DNA of 64,000 nt, taken from NCBI RefSeq assembly GCF_013177695.1, contig NZ_WOEY01000009.1, positions 26,906 to 90,905 on the forward strand. Direction: 5' to 3'. Position 1 is the first letter of the stretch. Each line of letters begins with the position of its first letter. The notes under the pieces are model-generated. The model saw nothing but the letters and a program-made list of their open reading frames with translations, did no database searches and was not told the origin of the DNA. Origin of the DNA: Paraburkholderia solitsugae (GTDB lineage Bacteria > Pseudomonadota > Gammaproteobacteria > Burkholderiales > Burkholderiaceae). The position numbers and the translations under genes were made by a program. Below, piece after piece: positions 9,764 through 19,181 of the stretch.

Positions 9764-10441
9764 TCAACGCCCCGGTTCGGGCACCTTCTTGAAGCTATCG
9801 TCATCGCTCGGCGCATCGAGATGCGACACGTCCGCCCATGACACGATCGTCGCCTTGCTGGCGTCGTCGGCGTAATCCACCACGTTGACACTCGTGTTCA
9901 GCAACGCGTAATCACGCGGCGCATCGAGTGACAAGCCGCACGCGAACCGGCGCACACAGTCCAGCACGCCACCGTGCGCGACACAGGCGATCCGTCCGCC
10001 TGGATGCGCGGCGACGATCGGCTCGATCGCATGCAATACGCGATGGTAGAGCGTGCGTTGCGACTCGCCTTCCGGCGGCGCGAAACCCGGATCGCGGGTT
10101 TGCCAGTGCGCGTACTCATCTGGGAAGCGGACGGCGATTTCATCGCTGTCATGCCCCTGGAACGCGCCGTATGAACGCTCGCGCAAACCTTCGCGTAGTT
10201 GCAACGGCAGGCCGAGCGCGTCGGCGATCGGCTGCGCGGTTTGCTGAGCGCGTTGCAGATCGCTTGAATAGATCGCGTCGAGCCGCACGCCCTCTTTCAC
10301 CTCATTCGCGATGCGGCGTGCAAGGCGCTGCGCCTGCGCGAGGCCGGTCGTCGCGAGCGGGATGTCGATGTGACCTTGAATGCGCTTGATGCGGTTCCAG
10401 TCGGTCTCGCCGTGGCGGATGAACAGAATCTGCGTGGTCAT
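9764..10441 (-). CDS. Histidine phosphatase family protein (phosphoglycerate-mutase fold)
   Basis: The 225-aa protein is a branch-1 histidine phosphatase. It carries the phospho-acceptor motif RHGE at residues 9-12 (His10) in ILFIRHGETDWN, the conserved GLRERSYG segment containing the proton-donor Glu region, and the second catalytic His in IACVAHGGVLDC. Such proteins are often annotated as GpmB-like or alpha-ribazole phosphatase, but the substrate cannot be told from the sequence. No cobalamin genes lie nearby. A C-terminal tail of about 25 residues (DAPSDDDSFKKVPEPGR) is polar and probably disordered. Confidence 0.88.
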   Translation of the reverse strand: MTTQILFIRHGETDWNRIKRIQGHIDIPLATTGLAQAQRLARRIANEVKEGVRLDAIYSSDLQRAQQTAQPIADALGLPLQLREGLRERSYGAFQGHDSDEIAVRFPDEYAHWQTRDPGFAPPEGESQRTLYHRVLHAIEPIVAAHPGGRIACVAHGGVLDCVRRFACGLSLDAPRDYALLNTSVNVVDYADDASKATIVSWADVSHLDAPSDDDSFKKVPEPGR

Positions 10442-10535
10442 GGGATCAGAGTGGGCACCAGGAGCCAGTTATGCCGAGCCGCTATTGTCGCAAAAAGCGG
10501 CTGGAGGAGTGGATGCGTGCCTCCGCATGCACCAT

Positions 10536-10660
10536 GCGACGGCAGTCGAAACTCGGGCGTTGGTCTGCCGCCAGAACGTGACCGGCCCGCGCCCCGCCTA
10601 CACTAGGCGACGGCAGTCGAAACTCAAGCGTTGGTCTGTAGCCAGAACGTGACCGGCCCG
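10536..10660. repeat. Tandem duplication of the dtd 3' end
   Basis: Bases 10536-10589 and 10607-10660 are 54-bp direct copies offset by 71 bases and differ at four positions. The second copy contains the last codons and stop of dtd on the minus strand. The first copy lies just past the stop and would encode the same GPVTFW..QTNA tail, with the stop codon changed to sense. Confidence 0.9.
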
Positions 10661-11082
10661 TCATTGACGAGCGACACCTGCATGTCGGCGCCGAACTCGC
10701 CCGTCTCGACGATCGGGTGCTTTGCGCGCGCCGCCGAGACGAAGTAATCGAATAGCCGCTTACCTTCATCGGGCGGCGCTGCAGGCGTGAAGCTCGGACG
10801 CAGGCCACTGTTGGTGTCAGCCGCCAGCGTGAACTGCGAAACAAGCAGCAAGCCGCCCGCGCGCCCGGCACCGTCGAGATTCTGCACGGAGAGATTCATC
10901 TTGCCGGCCGCATCGCTGAAGACGCGGTAACCGAGCACCTTGGCAAGCAGCCGGTCGGCTGCGCCTTCCGTGTCGCCGCGTTCGGCGCAGACGAGCGCGA
11001 GCAGGCCCGCCTCGATCGCGCCGGTCACGCGGTCGCCTACCCGCACTTCCGCGCGCCGCACGCGCTGGATCAGCGCGATCAT
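10624..11082 (-). CDS. dtd: D-aminoacyl-tRNA deacylase
   Basis: Hydrolyses D-amino acids (and glycine) mischarged onto tRNA, a proofreading enzyme working on cytosolic aminoacyl-tRNAs. The 152-aa protein starts [13 protein letters not shown] and carries both signature motifs of [15 protein letters not shown] (SQFTL) and [10 protein letters not shown] (the Gly-cisPro-like NxGPVT motif). Its length is typical. It lies 61 bases downstream of tyrS on the same strand, a sensible partnership because TyrRS readily charges D-tyrosine. Its last codons are part of a 54-bp direct repeat. Confidence 0.97.
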   Translation of the reverse strand: MIALIQRVRRAEVRVGDRVTGAIEAGLLALVCAERGDTEGAADRLLAKVLGYRVFSDAAGKMNLSVQNLDGAGRAGGLLLVSQFTLAADTNSGLRPSFTPAAPPDEGKRLFDYFVSAARAKHPIVETGEFGADMQVSLVNDGPVTFWLQTNA

Positions 11083-11143
11083 CGGCTCGACTCCGAATGC
11101 AACGCTCGAATCATCATCGCGTTATCGCTGGGCCAACAAGCCA

Positions 11144-12388
11144 TCAAGCCGTCAGCGTGACGCGCGCAAAACGACGCTTGCCGACCTGCACGACGTACTC
11201 ACCGGCTTCAACCTTCAAGCCCTTGTCTGACACAGTCGCGCCGTCGATTTTCACGCCGCCCTGCTCGATGTTGCGCAGCGCCTCGCTGGTCGACGGCACG
11301 AGGTTGGCCTGCTTGAGCAACTGGCCGATCGCGAGCGGTGCGCCCGCGAGCGTGACCACCGGAATATCGTCCGGCACCCCGCCCTTCGCGCGATGGTTGA
11401 AGTCTTCGAGCGCGCGCTCGGCATCGGCTTGCGAGTGGAAGCGTGCGACGATTTCCTGACCGAGCATCACCTTGAAATCGCGCGGATTGCGGCCCGCTTC
11501 GATCTCTTTCCTGAAGCCGGCGATCTCGTCCATCGGACGGAACGACAGCAATTCGAAATAACGCCACATCAGCACATCGGAGATGCTCATCAGCTTGCCG
11601 AACATGTCCGTCGGCTTTTCGCTGATGCCGATGTAGTTGTTCTTCGACTTCGACATCTTCTCGACGCCGTCCAGGCCTTCGAGCAGCGGCATGGTCAAGA
11701 TGCACTGCTGTTCCTGACCGTACTGCTTCTGCAGTTCACGGCCCACCAGCAGGTTGAACTTCTGATCTGTGCCGCCGAGCTCGAGGTCGGCATTCAACGC
11801 GACCGAGTCGTAACCTTGCATCAGCGGGTACAGGAATTCGTGGATCGAGATCGGCACGCCGCCCTGGAAACGCTTGGTGAAATCTTCGCGCTCGAGAATC
11901 CGCGCCACCGTGTAGCGCGATGCGAGCTTGATCATGCCGTCGGCGCCGAGCGGCATCGACCATTCGCTGTTGTAACGGATTTCGGTCTTGTCGCGGTCGA
12001 GCACGAGCGCGGCCTGCTCGAAATACGTTTTCGCGTTCGATTCGATCTGCTCGCGCGTGAGCGGCGGACGCGTGGCGTTGCGGCCCGACGGATCGCCAAT
12101 CAGCGACGTGAAGTCGCCGATCAGGAAAATCACCGTGTGACCCAGGTCCTGCAACTGGCGCATCTTGTTCAGCACGACCGTGTGGCCGATATGGATGTCA
12201 GGCGCGGTCGGATCGAGGCCGAGCTTGATGCGCAGGGGCACACCGGTGGCCGCGCTCTTCGCGAGCTTCTGTGCGAATTCGTCTTCGATCAGCAGTTCGT
12301 CGACGCCGCGTTTAGTGACGGCGAGTGCGTGACGGACTTCGTCAGTGATCGGGAAGGCGGGGCTAGGCTTGGTGGACTCGGTGCTCAT
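11144..12388 (-). CDS. tyrS: Tyrosine--tRNA ligase
   Basis: Class I aminoacyl-tRNA synthetase charging tRNA-Tyr. The 414-aa protein shows HIGH as [18 protein letters not shown] as EKMSKSKNN, and a C-terminal S4-like RNA-binding domain ([20 protein letters not shown] ... VGKRRFARV). Length and motif spacing match the TyrZ-like type found in betaproteobacteria. It is transcribed with dtd and divergently from anmK. Confidence 0.97.
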   Translation of the reverse strand: MSTESTKPSPAFPITDEVRHALAVTKRGVDELLIEDEFAQKLAKSAATGVPLRIKLGLDPTAPDIHIGHTVVLNKMRQLQDLGHTVIFLIGDFTSLIGDPSGRNATRPPLTREQIESNAKTYFEQAALVLDRDKTEIRYNSEWSMPLGADGMIKLASRYTVARILEREDFTKRFQGGVPISIHEFLYPLMQGYDSVALNADLELGGTDQKFNLLVGRELQKQYGQEQQCILTMPLLEGLDGVEKMSKSKNNYIGISEKPTDMFGKLMSISDVLMWRYFELLSFRPMDEIAGFRKEIEAGRNPRDFKVMLGQEIVARFHSQADAERALEDFNHRAKGGVPDDIPVVTLAGAPLAIGQLLKQANLVPSTSEALRNIEQGGVKIDGATVSDKGLKVEAGEYVVQVGKRRFARVTLTA

Positions 12389-12595
12389 GCTGGAAACGTG
12401 AAGTCGCGAAAAAAGGAGATTGTCCCATAGATGCGCGCCGCCGCGCCCACTGACTCAGCCACAAGCGCCCCCGCCTGTGCACGATTTCGGCGTGCCGGGC
12501 CGCGCCATTGGCTTCGTGAGGCTTTATATTCGACCGCGATTGCACCGATAATCTGCTAAAACAGATCGCAACGAATCATCGAGAGGAGCAGCAAC

Positions 12596-13726
12596 GTGGC
12601 GCGAGACCCCGCAGACGGCGTCTACTTTGGATTGATGTCCGGCACGAGCATGGACGGCGTGGACGGTGTCGCCGTCAGGTTTGCCCAAGGCAAGCCGCCG
12701 GTGGTGCTGGCCGAGGCGTTTGTCGGCTTTTCGGCGGGCTTGCGCGAGGCGCTGTTCGCGCTTCAACAGCCGGGGGACAACGAGATCGAACGCGAAGCGC
12801 TGGCCGCTAACGCGCTCGCCACGCGCTACACCGTGTGCTGCCACGAATTGCTGCACGGCAGCCGCGTGCCAGCCTCGGAAGTCCGTGCAATCGGCGTCCA
12901 CGGCCAGACGGTGCGGCATCGGCCGGAAAAGGGTTACACGCGGCAGATCAACAACCCCGCACTGCTCGCGGAAATGATGAGCATCGACGTAGTCGCCGAT
13001 TTCCGCAGCCGCGACGTCGCGGCCGGCGGCCAGGGCGCGCCGCTCGTGCCGGCGTTTCACGCCACGGTGTTCGGCGCGAAAGACGAAACGCGGGTGGTCT
13101 GCAATCTAGGCGGCATCAGCAATATCACGATCCTGAACGGGACCGGCGGCGTGCGCGGCTTCGACTGCGGGCCGGCGAACGCGCTACTCGACGAATGGGC
13201 GCAGCGCCATCTCGGCAAGCCCTTCGACGAAAACGGCCATTTCGCCGCGAGCGGACAGGTCGATCGCACGTTGCTGAACGCGCTGCTCGACGAGCCCTTT
13301 TTCACGCAGCAACCGCCGAAAAGCACCGGCCGCGACTTGTTCAACGCACAATGGCTGGATGCAAAGCTCCAACCGTTCGCCGCTCTCGCCCCCGCCGACG
13401 TGCAAGCCACCCTGGTCGCGCTGACCGCGGTAACGGTTGCTCGCGAAATCGAACGGCATGCATCGGACGCCAAGGCGGTCTATGTGTGTGGCGGCGGTGC
13501 GCGCAATCCGGAGATTATGAAAGCCCTGCAGCAGGCGCTGGAGGACAGCGGCGTAGGCGGCGTGCCCGTGATGACAACCGACGCGCTCGGCGTGCCGCCG
13601 AGCCAGGTCGAGCCGCTGGCGTTCGCATGGCTGGCGATGCGCTGCGTGGCGCGCTTGCCGGGCAATTTGCCGGCAGTCACGGGCGCCGCTGCGGAGCGCG
13701 TGCTAGGCGCGATCTACCCGCGCTAA
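12596..13726 (+). CDS. anmK: Anhydro-N-acetylmuramic acid kinase
   Basis: Phosphorylates and opens 1,6-anhydro-MurNAc to MurNAc-6-phosphate in peptidoglycan recycling. The 376-aa protein has the ASKHA-fold nucleotide site in [16 protein letters not shown], the conserved [23 protein letters not shown] and [13 protein letters not shown] blocks, and the C-terminal [14 protein letters not shown]. The start is a GTG with AGGAG eight bases upstream. It ends at a bidirectional terminator shared with erpA. Confidence 0.96.
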   Translation: MARDPADGVYFGLMSGTSMDGVDGVAVRFAQGKPPVVLAEAFVGFSAGLREALFALQQPGDNEIEREALAANALATRYTVCCHELLHGSRVPASEVRAIGVHGQTVRHRPEKGYTRQINNPALLAEMMSIDVVADFRSRDVAAGGQGAPLVPAFHATVFGAKDETRVVCNLGGISNITILNGTGGVRGFDCGPANALLDEWAQRHLGKPFDENGHFAASGQVDRTLLNALLDEPFFTQQPPKSTGRDLFNAQWLDAKLQPFAALAPADVQATLVALTAVTVAREIERHASDAKAVYVCGGGARNPEIMKALQQALEDSGVGGVPVMTTDALGVPPSQVEPLAFAWLAMRCVARLPGNLPAVTGAAAERVLGAIYPR

Positions 13727-13756
13727 TCGCCGAGTCTGGGTTTGAGCTCATGCAAT

Positions 13757-13784
13757 GAAAAACGGGGCCGAAGCCCCGTTTTCT
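13757..13784. terminator. Bidirectional terminator between anmK and erpA
   Basis: AAAACGGGGC-CGAA-GCCCCGTTTT, a perfect stem with A and T runs on either side, lies between two convergent genes and can serve both. Confidence 0.85.
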
Positions 13785-13828
13785 TTTACAACCTGTCTTT
13801 TACAACCTCTTGCCTGACCGGCCGACCA

Positions 13829-14194
13829 TCAGACCGAGAACGACGAGCCGCAACCACAGGTGGTCGTAGCATTCGGGTTCTTGATGACGAACTGCGCACC
13901 GTTGATGTCGTCCTTATAGTCGATTTCAGCGCCGACCAGATACTGGTAGCTCATCGAATCGATCAGCAGCTGGACGCCGCTCTTGTTCATGACGGTGTCG
14001 TCTTCATTGACGGCTTCGTCGAACGTAAAACCGTACTGAAAGCCCGAGCAGCCGCCGCCCTGCACGAAAACGCGCAGTTTGAGGTCCGCATTGCCTTCTT
14101 CTTCGATCAGTTGCTTGACCTTGTCAGCCGCTGCGTCGGTAAAAACGAAGGGGGCGGGCATCTCGGTCACGGGTGTATCGGTGACTGCGTTCAT
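13829..14194 (-). CDS. erpA: Iron-sulfur cluster insertion protein ErpA
   Basis: A-type carrier that delivers Fe-S clusters to apoproteins such as those of isoprenoid synthesis and respiration. The 121-aa protein contains the three cluster cysteines: C49 in GGGCSGF and C113/C115 in TTCGCGSSF near the C-terminus. The ErpA-type Glu/Asp-rich surface [13 protein letters not shown] is present. It lies downstream of rplM-rpsI, separated from them by a terminator, so it probably has its own promoter in the 270-bp gap. Confidence 0.95.
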
Positions 14195-14390
14195 TCGAAC
14201 TCTCCAAAAAGCTTCTAACCGCTATTGTAGGGCTGATCTCAATATCGTGCTGAAGCCCACAAAATCAATGGGTTCTTCCACGAAACGGTATCGACGGGCA
14301 CGCTAGCCGCTGCCAGCCTGCCTGAGCTGCCCAAATCACCGCGCCAGCGAGAAAACCGTTGTCGCAAACCCAACGCGAAAAATCATAAAA

Positions 14391-14422
14391 AAAGCCGCCT
14401 TCGCGAAAGCGTTGGCGGCTTT
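14391..14422 (-). terminator. Terminator of the rplM-rpsI operon
   Basis: On the minus strand AAAGCCGCC pairs with GGCGGCTTT around a 14-base loop and is followed by a T-rich run (TTTTTTTATGATT), 42 bases past the rpsI stop. Confidence 0.88.
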
Positions 14423-14463
14423 TGCAGCGCTCCAGCCCGAAAGCCGGATCGCACACGAAGCGA

Positions 14464-14856
14464 TTAACGCTTCGAGAATTGCTTCCGGCGACGTGCCTTG
14501 TGGAAGCCGACCTTCTTACGTTCGACTTCACGAGCGTCACGCGTCACGAAGCCAGCCTTCGACAGTTCCGGCTTCAGCGTTGCGTCATAGTCCATCAGCG
14601 CGCGGGTGATGCCGTGACGAACCGCACCGGCTTGACCCGTTTCACCGCCACCGTTCACGTTGACTTTGATGTCGAACGTGACGCCGTGGTTCGTGAGTTC
14701 CAGCGGCTGACGCACGATCATCAGCGACGTTTCGCGCGAGAAGTAATCGGCGATAGGCTTGCCGTTTACAATGATCTCGCCCTTGCCAGCCTTGATGAAG
14801 ACGCGTGCGACGGCGCTCTTGCGGCGGCCCGTGCCGTAATTCCAGTTACCGATCAT
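14464..14856 (-). CDS. rpsI: 30S ribosomal protein S9
   Basis: Small-subunit protein whose C-terminal tail reaches the P-site tRNA. The 130-aa protein has [14 protein letters not shown] at the N-terminus, [19 protein letters not shown] in the middle and the conserved basic tail ending in FSKR. It follows rplM by 11 bp, the near-universal rplM-rpsI operon, and is closed by a strong terminator. Confidence 0.99.
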   Translation of the reverse strand: MIGNWNYGTGRRKSAVARVFIKAGKGEIIVNGKPIADYFSRETSLMIVRQPLELTNHGVTFDIKVNVNGGGETGQAGAVRHGITRALMDYDATLKPELSKAGFVTRDAREVERKKVGFHKARRRKQFSKR

Positions 14857-14867
14857 GTGGGCTCCCC

Positions 14868-15296
14868 TTAGATCTCGAGCGCTTTCGGCTGTTGTGCCGA
14901 ATGCGGATGCGTTGCTTCAGCGTAGACCTTCAGCTTCTTGATCATCGCGTAGCCGAGCGGGCCCTTCGGCAGCATGCCCTTGACCGCTTTCTCGAGCGCA
15001 CGGCCCGGGAAGCGTTCTTGCATCTTGCCGAACGTCGTTTCATAGATACCGCCCGGGTAACCCGAGTGACGGTAGTACTTCTTGTCAGTAGCCTTGTTGC
15101 CCGTGACACGGAGCTTGCCCGCGTTGATAACGATGATGAAATCACCGGTGTCGACGTGCGGAGTGAATTCAGGCTTGTGCTTGCCGCGAAGACGGTGTGC
15201 CACTTCGCTGGCGACACGCCCGAGAACCTTATCCGTCGCGTCAATCACGTACCATTCACGCGTAACCTCATGGGCTTTTGCGGAAAACGTCTTCAT
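14868..15296 (-). CDS. rplM: 50S ribosomal protein L13
   Basis: Early-assembly large-subunit protein. The 142-aa protein starts [11 protein letters not shown] and has the family segments [33 protein letters not shown] and [20 protein letters not shown]. It is the first gene of the rplM-rpsI operon, driven by a strong sigma-70-like promoter about 120 bp upstream. That leaves a long leader where autogenous control by L13, known in E. coli, could act. Confidence 0.99.
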   Translation of the reverse strand: MKTFSAKAHEVTREWYVIDATDKVLGRVASEVAHRLRGKHKPEFTPHVDTGDFIIVINAGKLRVTGNKATDKKYYRHSGYPGGIYETTFGKMQERFPGRALEKAVKGMLPKGPLGYAMIKKLKVYAEATHPHSAQQPKALEI

Positions 15297-15417
15297 GATC
15301 GATCCAAAAAAATTGCTGCGCCCAATGTATTTTTTCCTGCTTGTAGTGTGCGCATCGAGGCGCGTGCAGGCTCTCCCTGGTACTTCCTCCGCGGGCGCGG
15401 ATGCGGAAAAGCCCTGA

Positions 15418-15447
15418 ATTATAAAGGAATTTGCTACACCGAGTCAA
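15418..15447 (-). promoter_or_regulatory. Promoter of the rplM-rpsI operon
   Basis: On the minus strand TTGACT (15447-15442), an 18-base spacer and TATAAT (15423-15418) make a near-consensus sigma-70 promoter. The predicted start is near 15411, about 115 bases before rplM. Confidence 0.8.
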
Positions 15448-15552
15448 AATTTGTGGGATTTGGGGCAAGAAGTCGTGCGCGGCGACGGCCGGACAGCGCC
15501 CTATGACCTTCCTCGTGGTCCGCCGAACAGCATCGGTGGCAGGAATGCTCGG

Positions 15553-15645
15553 GCGAAAAAAAACCCAAACGAGTGGTTCGGGTTTAATCCACCAAAGGAG
15601 GAGGTGGAGGAGACAGCGGAGGTTGCAGAACTGCTGCAACCGATG
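15553..15645 (-). ncRNA. Putative small RNA with an anti-Shine-Dalgarno hairpin loop
   Basis: A promoter (TTGCGT, 17-base spacer, TATAAT) is followed by about 90 transcribed bases and an intrinsic terminator, with no credible reading frame. The RNA would fold into three hairpins: GGUUGCAG/CUGCAACC (8 bp); UCCACC/GGUGGA enclosing a loop UCCUCCUUU that copies the anti-SD end of 16S rRNA; and the CCCGAA/UUUGGG terminator. A second CU-rich patch (UCUCCUCC) precedes the middle hairpin. Such loops are known in trans-acting sRNAs that pair with ribosome-binding sites. This is inference from structure; I cannot name the family. Ends are approximate. Confidence 0.7.
15561..15585 (-). terminator. Terminator of the putative small RNA
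   Basis: On the minus strand AACCCGAA and TTTGGGTT pair (one G-U) around CCACTCG, followed by a run of eight T that begins inside the second arm. Confidence 0.8.
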
Positions 15646-15651
15646 GAAACG

Positions 15652-15680
15652 ATTATATGAGGCGCCCTTGTGCGACGCAA
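15652..15680 (-). promoter_or_regulatory. Promoter of the putative small RNA
   Basis: On the minus strand TTGCGT (15680-15675), exactly 17 bases, then a perfect TATAAT (15657-15652). The predicted start is at about 15645. Confidence 0.75.
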
Positions 15681-15978
15681 GAACATTTGCATTGCGAAAC
15701 GCAATCTCATAATGTGAGATTGCCATCTTCAGGGCAAAAAACGACGAGTTTCCTTTTAAATCAAACACTAAGTAATTTTTAAGCAACTGCATAAGCAGAC
15801 ATCGTCTAGAGTAAAACCCCTAAACCCGTCAGGGCATTCCCGAATTGGCGAAACATGGCGCACTGCAACACGCAAGCCATCATCGCGCATAAGTTCCGGC
15901 GAAAGTCCCTTCGGGCGGGCGCGCAAACAGCGGGCTACAATGCCGTCTCAATATCAGCGCAACGCGGTGGAGCACAGC

Positions 15979-16401
15979 ATGGAATGCAAAGTTAGCTGGA
16001 TGGGGCAAGACGGGATGGCATTTGCGGCCGAGACGGGCAGCGGCCATCTGGTCACGATGGACGGCGCGCCGGAAGGCGGCGGACGCAATCTCGCGCCGCG
16101 TCCGATGGAAATGGTTCTGCTCGGCACGGGCGGCTGCACGGCGTACGACGTCGTGATGATCCTGAAGAAAAGCCGCCAGGAAATCGCCGGCTGCTCGGTG
16201 ACGCTGAAGGCTGAACGCGCCAGCGAAGATCCGAAAGTGTTCACCAAGATCCACTTCCACTTCACCGTGACGGGCAAGAACCTGAACCCGGCCACCGTGG
16301 AACGCGCGATCAATCTGTCGCACGACAAATACTGCTCGGCGTCGATCATGATTGCGAAGACCGCTGACCTCACACACTCGTTCGAGATCGTCGCGGGTTG
16401 A
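15979..16401 (+). CDS. OsmC family protein
   Basis: Member of the OsmC/Ohr thiol-peroxidase superfamily, which reduces organic hydroperoxides. The 140-aa protein carries the two redox cysteines at C53 (GTGGCTAYDVV) and C119 (HDKYCSAS), as expected for the fold. It is closest to the YhfA-like OsmC branch rather than Ohr, so substrate and physiological role are open. The frame is open from 15940, but the ATG at 15979 aligns with family N-termini and follows a TACAAT box (15936-15941) at leader distance. It ends at a bidirectional terminator shared with rnpB. Confidence 0.9.
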   Translation: MECKVSWMGQDGMAFAAETGSGHLVTMDGAPEGGGRNLAPRPMEMVLLGTGGCTAYDVVMILKKSRQEIAGCSVTLKAERASEDPKVFTKIHFHFTVTGKNLNPATVERAINLSHDKYCSASIMIAKTADLTHSFEIVAG

Positions 16402-16458
16402 GCGTGATGCGCCGGCGCAAGTCGCCGCGCATGTGACCCAACCAGCGGGGCAAAATAA

Positions 16459-16493
16459 AAATGCCGGCGTCCGCCAGGATGCCGGCATTTTTT
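16459..16493. terminator. Bidirectional terminator between the OsmC gene and rnpB
   Basis: AAATGCCGGC and GCCGGCATTT pair around GTCCGCCAGGAT. T runs follow on the plus strand, and T-rich sequence (TTTTTATTTT) follows on the minus strand. Confidence 0.88.
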
Positions 16494-16499
16494 TGTTGG

Positions 16500-16919
<420 letters not shown>

Positions 16920-17076
16920 GGCGCATTTTAACACTAGGGCGGATACGTGCGACTTCGACGACTGGAACAGCGGGATGGCGCCGCTCTCTCGCTCAAACTG
17001 CATCGACACTTCGGCCCGACCCTACGCGCGGCAACCGCCCAAGCCGCTTGAGCCGGGATATAAGCCCTGCGGGCCT

Positions 17077-17910
17077 TTAGCGCGAACGCCGCCCCGCGCG
17101 AAAGACGGACGTATCGTCGTAAAACGCGGGCGATTCGTTCTCTGCCCACCAGCCCGGAATCCCCAGCACCGGCAGCGGCGCAAACATGCGGCTCGTCAAT
17201 GCATCGGTGCCCAATAGTGCCGTGCTGACAGACTCGTCGAGCCATGCGTCGCGTGCCGCGGCGCCCCAGCCGAAGTACTCGGATGGCACATCAACGATCC
17301 ACGCATGGCCCGTGCAGGCCTTGAACGGTGCGATCAGCTTTTCCAGCAGCGCGTGACCGAAGCAGCGCACTTCGCAGCGCATGCCCCAGGCATCACGGTG
17401 AGCGACCAGCAGCGTCTGCCAGTCGAACCCGCGCAATGCCGCGCTCAGCGAGGGGTCGGCACAGGCGAAAAGCAAAGCGTTCTCGTCGAACAAGGTCAAC
17501 GTGTCGCGCACGCCGCCGCGGGTCGGGCCGACGCCCAACACGTCGATTGCCGCCGACTGCCGCGCGTTCAGCGCCGCCTTGATACGCGGAAACGCGAACC
17601 ACATCGCCCCGTTAAAGAAGTCATGCAGGTTGTGGCGCGTCGGCACGCAGCCCGTCGACGCGATGTGCGCCTCGTAAGCCGCGCCCGGCGGCAGATCGTC
17701 CTGGGCAATGAACGCGAGGCGCTGACCGCGCCCCGTGACCTGCCGCATCTCGCCGGCATCGGCGTTCATTTCTGCCAGCAAGGCCGCGTAGCTCGTCAGC
17801 GCGCCCTGCTGCCAGCGTTCGCCACGCGTCGCGAACTGCGCGAACCACGGCCTGGACCAGTCGATATCGGCGAATCCGAAGCCCACGCGCGCCGCCTCTT
17901 GCACCTGCAT
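17077..17910 (-). CDS. DUF3025 domain-containing protein
   Basis: The 277-aa protein matches the DUF3025 family of unknown function. Recognisable parts are RPWFAQFATRGERWQQGALTS at the N-terminus, NLHDFFNGAMWFAFPRIKAALN (about residues 94-115), and LTLFDENALLFACADPSL. There is no signal peptide or membrane segment. It lies 11 bp downstream of pyrC on the same strand and is probably co-transcribed, but nothing in the sequence ties it to pyrimidine synthesis. Family assignment is from memory of characteristic segments. Confidence 0.82.
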   Translation of the reverse strand: MQVQEAARVGFGFADIDWSRPWFAQFATRGERWQQGALTSYAALLAEMNADAGEMRQVTGRGQRLAFIAQDDLPPGAAYEAHIASTGCVPTRHNLHDFFNGAMWFAFPRIKAALNARQSAAIDVLGVGPTRGGVRDTLTLFDENALLFACADPSLSAALRGFDWQTLLVAHRDAWGMRCEVRCFGHALLEKLIAPFKACTGHAWIVDVPSEYFGWGAAARDAWLDESVSTALLGTDALTSRMFAPLPVLGIPGWWAENESPAFYDDTSVFRAGRRSR

Positions 17911-17921
17911 CTAACGCAACC

Positions 17922-18992
17922 TCAGACGAGGCGCCAACCAATCGACTCACCGCCACGCAGCGGCACAACAGGCGTGTCGCCGACCGGCAATTCAGCCGGC
18001 AGCGTCCATTCCTCGCGACGCAGCGTGACCTTCTCTTCGCTGCGCGGCAGACCGTAGAAATCCGCACCGAAGAAGCTGGCGAAGCCTTCGAGCTTGTCCA
18101 GTGCGCCGGCTTTGTCGAACGCTTCCGTATACAGCTCGAGCGCATGCAGCGCCGTGTAGCAACCCGCGCAACCGCAGGCGTGCTCCTTCAAGCCCTTCGG
18201 ATGCGGCGCGCTATCGGTGCCGAGGAAAAAGCGCGGATTGCCCGAGGTCGCCGCCTCGACCAGCGCCACGCGATGCGTCTCGCGCTTCAACACCGGCAGG
18301 CAGTAGTAATGCGGGCGAATGCCGCCCTGGAAGATCGCGTTACGGTTGTAGAGCAGATGGTGCGCGGTAATCGTCGCGCCCAAGAGCCCCGGCGCCACGC
18401 CGGCTTCATGGATGTAGTCGACGGCATCCTTCGTGGTGATGTGCTCGAACACCACCTTCAGCGCCGGAAATTCGCGGCGCAGCGGCGTCATCACGCGGTC
18501 GATGAACACTTTCTCGCGGTCGAACAGGTCGATCGACGAATCGGTCACTTCGCCGTGCACCAGCAGCGGCATACCGGTCTCCTGCATCACCTCGAGCGTT
18601 TTGGCGCACTTCATGATGTCCGTGACGCCCGCGTCCGAGTTGGTCGTCGCGCCCGCCGGGTACAGCTTCACGCCATGCACGAAGCCGCTTTCGCGCGCGC
18701 GGCGGATTTCGTCGGGCGGCGTGTTGTCGGTCAGGTACAGCGTCATCAGCGGCTCGAACTTCGCCCCGGCCGGGATCGCGGCGACGATGCGCTCGCGGTA
18801 CGCCTGCGCCATCGCGGTTGTGGTGACCGGCGGCTTCAGGTTAGGCATGATGATCGCGCGGCCGAACTGGCGCGCGGTGTCCGGCAGCACGGCAGCGAGC
18901 ATCTCGCCGTCGCGAACGTGCAGGTGCCAGTCGTCCGGGCGGGCGAGCGTAACGGAGTCGATGGAATCGAGGGGGGCGTTGGAAGCGGTCAT
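17922..18992 (-). CDS. pyrC: Dihydroorotase
   Basis: Zinc amidohydrolase that cyclises N-carbamoyl-aspartate to dihydroorotate in pyrimidine synthesis. The 356-aa protein has the metal-binding HLH motif at residues 23-25 ([10 protein letters not shown]), the carbamylated-Lys segment [24 protein letters not shown], and [11 protein letters not shown] with the catalytic Asp. This is the short class (PyrC type, about 345 aa). The frame extends to 19070, but MTASNAP at 18992 gives the normal length. Confidence 0.95.
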   Translation of the reverse strand: MTASNAPLDSIDSVTLARPDDWHLHVRDGEMLAAVLPDTARQFGRAIIMPNLKPPVTTTAMAQAYRERIVAAIPAGAKFEPLMTLYLTDNTPPDEIRRARESGFVHGVKLYPAGATTNSDAGVTDIMKCAKTLEVMQETGMPLLVHGEVTDSSIDLFDREKVFIDRVMTPLRREFPALKVVFEHITTKDAVDYIHEAGVAPGLLGATITAHHLLYNRNAIFQGGIRPHYYCLPVLKRETHRVALVEAATSGNPRFFLGTDSAPHPKGLKEHACGCAGCYTALHALELYTEAFDKAGALDKLEGFASFFGADFYGLPRSEEKVTLRREEWTLPAELPVGDTPVVPLRGGESIGWRLV

Positions 18993-19181
18993 GGCGAGAG
19001 GGGAACGAGATTCGGCGGCAAAAAAGCAAATCGGCATGCTCAAAGCGGTACAAATCACAGCAAATCGCAACGCTAAGGCCTAAACATACGTCAATTTTGC
19101 TATTTGGCGCTTCTGGCTCGGTGATATGCTTGGAAAATCATCATTGTAACGGCTTGCCCCGTTCACAGGCTTACCCGCAAC

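Noticed and set aside
15501..15710. A 69-codon frame on the minus strand over the sRNA region
   Set aside because: It begins upstream of the sRNA promoter and runs through the -10 box and both arms of the terminator. It has no ribosome-binding site or recognisable domain.
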